NCBI GenBank assembly: GCA_041584475.1
Contig: JBFHDX010000079.1
Location: forward strand, 1-18,220
Direction: 5' to 3'
Length of the DNA stretch: 18,220 nt
Source of the DNA: JBFHDX01 sp041584475
GTDB taxonomy: Bacteria > Pseudomonadota > Alphaproteobacteria > UBA8366 > JADFVY01
The translations under genes were made by a program, and so were the position numbers. Of the stretch, positions 14,913 through 18,220 are shown in pieces. The notes beneath the pieces were generated by a model that saw only the letters and a program-made list of their open reading frames with translations, was not told where the DNA came from and ran no database searches. Position 1 is the first letter of the stretch. Every line of letters starts with the position of its first letter.

Positions 14913-15695
14913 CTACTGCGCCGTCCAGGCCCCGTCGATGCCCATCTCCTGGCCGGTGATCTGGTCGGCGCCGGGCGAGCACAGGAACACGGTAAGCGCG
15001 CCGATCTGCTCGGTCGTGACGAACTGCTTCGAGGGCTGCTTCTCCGCCACCAGGTCGACCTTCGCCTCCGCTTCCGACAACCCCTTCTCCTCGGCGCGGA
15101 TCTCGATCTGCTTCTGGATCAGCGGCGTCAGCACCCAGCCGGGACAGATGGCGTTGCAGGTAACGCCGCGGCCCGCCGCCTCGAGCGCGACCACCTTGGT
15201 CAGCCCGACGAGCCCGTGCTTCGCCGAGACATAGGCCGCCTTGTTGACCGAGGCGACGCGGCCGTGCACCGAGGCGATATTGACGATGCGGCCCCAGCCC
15301 CTGTCGTACATGCCGGGGATTGCCGCGCGGATGGTGTGGAACGCCTGCGAGAGGTTGACGGCGATGATCGCGTCCCAGCGCTCGACCGGGAACTCGTGAA
15401 TCGGCGCGGTGTGCTGGATCCCGGCGTTGTTGACCAGGATGTCGCAGCCGCCGAGCTCCTCCTGCGCCGCGTGGACGAGCCCGGCCGCCTGCCTGCCGCT
15501 GCTCATGTCGGCACCGTTGAAATGCACGCGGACGCCGGTCTCGTCGATCAGCGCGGCCCGCGCCTTCTCGATTTCGGCCGGCTCGCCGAAGCCGTTGAGC
15601 ATGATGTCCGCGCCCTCTCCGGCGAGCGCCCGCGCGATCGCCAGGCCGATGCCGCTCGTCGAGCCGGTGACGACGGCGACCTTTCCCTTGAACAT
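14913..15695 (-). CDS. bdhA: 3-hydroxybutyrate dehydrogenase
   Basis: This is a 260-aa short-chain dehydrogenase/reductase that interconverts (R)-3-hydroxybutyrate and acetoacetate with NAD(H), linking polyhydroxybutyrate breakdown to central carbon. The cofactor motif TGSTSGIG lies at 10-17, NNAG follows the central strand (DILVNNAGIQH), and the catalytic residues are Ser142, Tyr155 and Lys159 (YVSAK). The segment with many charged residues near QKQIEIRAEEKGLSEAEAK, and the end in GQEMGIDGAWTAQ, are typical of bacterial 3-hydroxybutyrate dehydrogenases, as is the length. ATG 15695 has a strong GGGAGG site six bases upstream, which rules out the longer frame beginning at 15725. Upstream, a long imperfect inverted repeat (15734-15791) lies between it and the divergent membrane-protein gene. 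Confidence 0.92.
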   Translation of the reverse strand: MFKGKVAVVTGSTSGIGLAIARALAGEGADIMLNGFGEPAEIEKARAALIDETGVRVHFNGADMSSGRQAAGLVHAAQEELGGCDILVNNAGIQHTAPIHEFPVERWDAIIAVNLSQAFHTIRAAIPGMYDRGWGRIVNIASVHGRVASVNKAAYVSAKHGLVGLTKVVALEAAGRGVTCNAICPGWVLTPLIQKQIEIRAEEKGLSEAEAKVDLVAEKQPSKQFVTTEQIGALTVFLCSPGADQITGQEMGIDGAWTAQ

Positions 15696-15733
15696 GGCGG
15701 GCCTCCCGGTTTCGCGGCGCAACAAGCCCCACT

Positions 15734-15791
15734 GGTTAGCGCCGCCGCGCGGTCAAGGCAAGGGCATTGGCCACGCGCGCGGGCGTTAACC
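15734..15791. repeat. Long imperfect inverted repeat in a divergent intergenic region
   Basis: GGTTAGCGCC (15734-15743) pairs with GGCGTTAACC (15782-15791) with one G-T pair. The stem continues inward for seven more pairs (GC, then GCGCG with CGCGC) through two single-base bulges, around a 22-base loop. It lies 39 bases before the bdhA start and 70 bases before the divergent gene. It may be an operator pair, a leader stem or a promoter-blocking structure. Confidence 0.45.
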
Positions 15792-15860
15792 GAAGAGCAA
15801 GGCCGCGCCCGGCATTGTAGGGCCATCTGTGGTGAGCCGCGACGGCGGGACGCACGCGAG

Positions 15861-16814
15861 ATGACGCAATGGGAGCTCATCGGATTCGCCTGGCTGATCT
15901 CCGGCATGCTGACGCTGTCCGTGATGGACCGGCAGGAGCGCGCGGAAGGCGGCAGCGGGCGATTCAGGCCGATCAATCTCGCCAACGTGATGACGATCAT
16001 CGCCGTCCTGATCTTCTGGCCGATCGCCATCGTCGGCGGCATGATCGCGGACCGTCGGCGCGCCCAGGGCAAGGACGACAGCGGAGTCCTCTGGAAGGCG
16101 ACGCTTATCATTGTCGCGCCTTTCGCCGTCCTCCTGCTGCCGGTGCTGATCCTTGCGGTCTTCTATGGGCTGGCGAAGCGCCTGCTGCGCCGGCTTCGCG
16201 GGATCGCACCGCCCGAGCCGCGGCGACTTCTCCAGCTGCCGCCCTGGCCGGCGCCGGAAGCGCACGCGGCAATTCTCTCCCGCCTCGCGAGCGACAGCGG
16301 AACAACCAGCGATCCGGCCGCCGGTCCACCGCATGCACGCCTGATCGAAATCGCCTGGCTCTATGTCGGTCTGCGTCTGGCCGGCATCTCCGAGGAAGAG
16401 GCGTTCCGCCGGCTCGAGGCGTCCCGGGGTGCAACCCACTGCGCGCATCCGCAGGAGCTTCGCGCCTATCTGCAGTGGCGCCTGCAGCAGGACGATCCCG
16501 GCGGTCCCGGCATCGACCCGGCGGCCTTCCCCGCGACGGCGGCGCGCGCCGTCAACTGGGTTTGCGACCAGTATCAGGCCTCGCTCGAGCGCGACTTCGA
16601 GCCTCCCGAGAACCTCGTCGAGCTGCGCGCCCCCGAAGACGCCACCACGCATCCCGCGGAGGCAGCCTTGCTGCGCCTGATCATGGACGAGGGCGACGCG
16701 CTGTACCGCTGCGTCAACGACGAGGGCGACCCGGGTGACATCCTGCTGGTTCGCGATGGCTACGCTCTGGCACATCTGAGCGTGGCCGCGGCGAGCGGGC
16801 CCGCTGCGGCGTAG
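15861..16814 (+). CDS. Three-helix membrane protein with soluble C-terminal domain, unknown function
   Basis: From ATG 15861 the protein is 317 aa. Hydrophobic segments at about 5-21, 43-63 and 82-104 suggest three membrane spans, followed by a basic cluster (AKRLLRRLRG), a Pro-rich link, and a soluble domain of about 200 residues. The soluble part is helical and acidic in places (EEEAFRRLEASRG, LQWRLQQDD, EAALLRLIMDEGDALYRC) and contains a few cysteines; no catalytic motif is recognised. The open frame runs far upstream through the bdhA antisense strand, but the ATG at 15861 is the first start beyond the intergenic region. The upstream ribosome site is weak. Codon bias is similar to neighbours. 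It precedes the aroQ promoter region and appears to be its own unit. Confidence 0.72.
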   Translation: MTQWELIGFAWLISGMLTLSVMDRQERAEGGSGRFRPINLANVMTIIAVLIFWPIAIVGGMIADRRRAQGKDDSGVLWKATLIIVAPFAVLLLPVLILAVFYGLAKRLLRRLRGIAPPEPRRLLQLPPWPAPEAHAAILSRLASDSGTTSDPAAGPPHARLIEIAWLYVGLRLAGISEEEAFRRLEASRGATHCAHPQELRAYLQWRLQQDDPGGPGIDPAAFPATAARAVNWVCDQYQASLERDFEPPENLVELRAPEDATTHPAEAALLRLIMDEGDALYRCVNDEGDPGDILLVRDGYALAHLSVAAASGPAAA

Positions 16815-16894
16815 CCGGGCCGGGCGGTTCGACGCTGGGGACGGAACCGGCCGAGCGACAGGCACCCCACCCGTCCCCGGCTTGCCTCCGGCAA

Positions 16895-16922
16895 TTGCAC
16901 CCGGCCGCCGCCGTGCTATAAG
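16895..16922 (+). promoter_or_regulatory. Sigma70-like promoter for aroQ-accB-accC
   Basis: TTGCAC (16895-16900) and TATAAG (16917-16922) are separated by 16 bases, with TGC just before the -10. Transcription would begin near 16929, leaving a leader of about 23 bases with a GGGGGG ribosome-site-like run at 16941-16946 before the TTG start. The preceding ~80 bases after the upstream gene show nothing else clear. Confidence 0.6.
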
Positions 16923-16951
16923 GGCCGGTCGGCACAATCCGGGGGGATTCC

Positions 16952-17419
16952 TTGGCGCGACGGAACGGCGTATTGGTGCTCAACGGCCCCAATCTGAACA
17001 TGCTGGGGACGCGGCAGCCGGAGATCTACGGCAGCACGACGCTGGCCGAGATCGAGGCGCGTTGCGTGAAGGAGGGCAAGGTGCTCGGGCTCTCCGTCAC
17101 GTGCCGTCAGTCGAACGAAGAAGGCCAGCTCGTCACCTGGATCCAGGAGGCGCGCGGCAAGCAGGCGGCGATCATCCTCAATGCCGGTGCCTACACGCAC
17201 ACCTCGATCGCCATCGCCGACGCCATCGCCGCGACCGGCGTGCCGGTGATCGAACTGCACCTGTCGAACATCTACGCGCGCGAGGAGTTCCGCCACCATT
17301 CGCATATCTCGCGGCACGCGCGCGGCGTCATTTGCGGTTTCGGCGCCGACGGCTATAGTCTCGCGCTCGACGCGGCCGCCCGACTCGTCCACCAGCAACA
17401 GGGAAACGATGGCTCCTAA
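16952..17419 (+). CDS. aroQ: 3-dehydroquinate dehydratase, type II
   Basis: This is a 155-aa enzyme of the shikimate pathway that removes water from 3-dehydroquinate to give 3-dehydroshikimate; type II enzymes form dodecamers in the cytoplasm. The N-terminal VLNGPNLNMLG signature, the flexible-loop arginine (GTRQPEIYG, Arg21) with catalytic Tyr26, NAGAYTHTS, and His103 in ELHLSNIYARE are all present, and the length is typical. The start is a TTG at 16952 with a G-rich site upstream; no ATG fits the conserved N-terminus. The last 11 bases overlap the start of accB, so the two are translationally coupled. AroQ-accB-accC is a common arrangement in alphaproteobacteria and other proteobacteria. 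Confidence 0.97.
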   Translation: MARRNGVLVLNGPNLNMLGTRQPEIYGSTTLAEIEARCVKEGKVLGLSVTCRQSNEEGQLVTWIQEARGKQAAIILNAGAYTHTSIAIADAIAATGVPVIELHLSNIYAREEFRHHSHISRHARGVICGFGADGYSLALDAAARLVHQQQGNDGS

Positions 17420-17900
17420 GCAGAAATCCGGCTTCGACAGCGCGCTGATCCGACGCCTGGCCGAGATCATGGCCGAGAGCGGCCTGACCGAGATCGAGCT
17501 CAACGAGGGCGACAGCAGCCTGCGTTTGTCACGGTTGACCGGCGCGGCCGCCCCGGTCGTGGTCTCGGCCCCGGCCGCGGCGCCGGCAGCGGCCGCCGCC
17601 ACCCCTGCGGCGGCGCCGGCGGAAGCAGCAGCGGGCGCGGCCGCACCGGAGGCCGCTGCGGCGCATCCCGGTGCCGTGACCTCACCGATGGTCGGCACCG
17701 TCTACCTGGCGCCGCAGCCCGACGCCGATCCGTTCGTCAGCGTCGGCGATCTGGTCAGCGAGGGCGACACGCTGATGATCATCGAGGCCATGAAGGTAAT
17801 GAACCCGCTGCCCTCACCGCGTGCGGGCACGGTCAAGGCGGTGCTTGTCTCGGATACGCAGCCCGTCGAGTTCGGTGATCCCCTGATCGTCATCGAATAG
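17409..17900 (+). CDS. accB: Biotin carboxyl carrier protein of acetyl-CoA carboxylase
   Basis: This 163-aa protein carries biotin between the biotin carboxylase (AccC) and carboxyltransferase halves of acetyl-CoA carboxylase, the first committed step of fatty-acid synthesis. The N-terminal ~45 residues (ALIRRLAEIMAESGLTEIEL) form the conserved helix-strand region. Residues ~46-90 are an Ala/Pro-rich flexible linker, and the C-terminal lipoyl-like domain begins near VTSPMVGTVYLAP. The biotin attachment lysine is Lys129 in EAMKVMN. ATG 17409 lies inside the end of aroQ, behind AGGGAA, and the stop is ten bases before accC. The linker's strong alanine bias is normal for the family. Confidence 0.97.
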   Translation: MAPKQKSGFDSALIRRLAEIMAESGLTEIELNEGDSSLRLSRLTGAAAPVVVSAPAAAPAAAAATPAAAPAEAAAGAAAPEAAAAHPGAVTSPMVGTVYLAPQPDADPFVSVGDLVSEGDTLMIIEAMKVMNPLPSPRAGTVKAVLVSDTQPVEFGDPLIVIE

Positions 17901-17910
17901 GCGTCAGGCG

Positions 17911-18220
17911 GTGTTCGAAAAGGTCCTGATCGCCAATCGCGGCGAGATCGCCCTGAGGGTCCACCGCGCCTGCCGCGAGATGGGCATCCACACGGTCGCT
18001 GTGCATTCGACCGCCGATTCGAACGCCATGCACGTCCGGCTGGCGGACGAATCCGTGTGCATCGGCCCGGCCTCGTCAAGCAAGAGCTACCTGAACATCA
18101 CCGCGATCCTGTCCGCCGCCACGATCACCGGCGTCAACGCGATCCATCCCGGCGTCGGCTTCCTGTCGGAGAACGCCAAATTCGCCGAGATGGTGGAAGA
18201 ACACGGCTTCACCTTCATCG
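17911..18220 (+). CDS. accC: Biotin carboxylase subunit of acetyl-CoA carboxylase (3' end outside window)
   Basis: The first 103 codons are present. The protein starts FEKVLIANRGEIALRVHRAC after a GTG at 17911, which is the invariant N-terminus of biotin carboxylases. It continues with ADESVCIGPASSSKSYLN and AIHPGVGFLSENAKFAEM, the conserved N-terminal domain motifs; the fourth position of the usual HPGYGFLSEN motif is Val rather than Tyr. The enzyme carboxylates the biotin of AccB using ATP and bicarbonate. GTG is the only start matching the family, ten bases after the accB stop, so the gene is cotranscribed and probably coupled. The ATP-grasp domain lies beyond the window edge. Confidence 0.96.
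   Translation, partial: MFEKVLIANRGEIALRVHRACREMGIHTVAVHSTADSNAMHVRLADESVCIGPASSSKSYLNITAILSAATITGVNAIHPGVGFLSENAKFAEMVEEHGFTFI

Noticed and set aside
15216..15860. Upstream extension of the three-helix membrane protein frame
   Set aside because: It is antisense to bdhA and lacks membrane or domain features; the ATG at 15861 gives a natural membrane-protein N-terminus.
1..18220. Mobile elements, CRISPR arrays, tRNA or rRNA genes, toxin-antitoxin or defence systems
   Set aside because: No transposase, integrase, regularly spaced repeats, tRNA cloverleaf or recognisable defence domains were seen by reading both strands.

Overview
The window reads as an ordinary stretch of chromosome from a high-GC alphaproteobacterium, most likely of the Rhodospirillales type. 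This is inferred from the strong G/C bias at third codon positions, the gene families, and the presence of a DsbA-like gene and an aroQ-accB-accC cluster. I could not run a similarity search, so the placement is tentative. No phage, transposon, CRISPR, tRNA or rRNA signal was seen.

Left part (1-6762): the last codons of a long protein, probably ribonuclease E, end at a textbook intrinsic terminator. Next comes a cyclopropane-fatty-acid synthase gene (cfa). Two minus-strand genes follow, a class I/II PLP aminotransferase and, upstream of it, an exported gamma-glutamyltransferase-like lipoprotein; they are probably one operon. Divergent from that operon is a periplasmic M48 metalloprotease with TPR repeats (BepA/YfgC-like), followed by a periplasmic DsbA-family thiol oxidoreductase. 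Together these form an envelope and lipid maintenance block.

Middle part (6817-13290): a translationally coupled minus-strand pair encodes a PhyH-type Fe(II)/2-oxoglutarate dioxygenase and a zeta-class glutathione transferase (maleylacetoacetate isomerase-like). Divergent from it is a 116-residue uncharacterised protein. Then comes a very AT-rich island (about 8941-9025), which contrasts sharply with its surroundings. It is followed by a membrane-anchored HEAT-repeat protein, a minus-strand S9 prolyl-oligopeptidase-family peptidase, and a secreted protein of unknown function.

Right part (13329-18220): two small uncharacterised genes (54 aa and 124 aa) flank hairpins. A sterol-desaturase/fatty-acid-hydroxylase-superfamily membrane protein and a 3-hydroxybutyrate dehydrogenase face each other tail to tail. 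Then comes a three-helix membrane protein of unknown function. The window ends in aroQ-accB-accC (accC cut by the edge), with a good sigma70-like promoter in front. These supply shikimate-pathway dehydroquinase and acetyl-CoA carboxylase subunits for fatty-acid synthesis.

There are no gene-free stretches above 300 bases; the longest is 8764-9039. No new multi-gene system is evident. The items most worth checking are the GGT-like protein with a changed nucleophile region, the AT-rich island before the HEAT protein, several dyads in divergent intergenic regions, and the small unlisted 54-aa gene.
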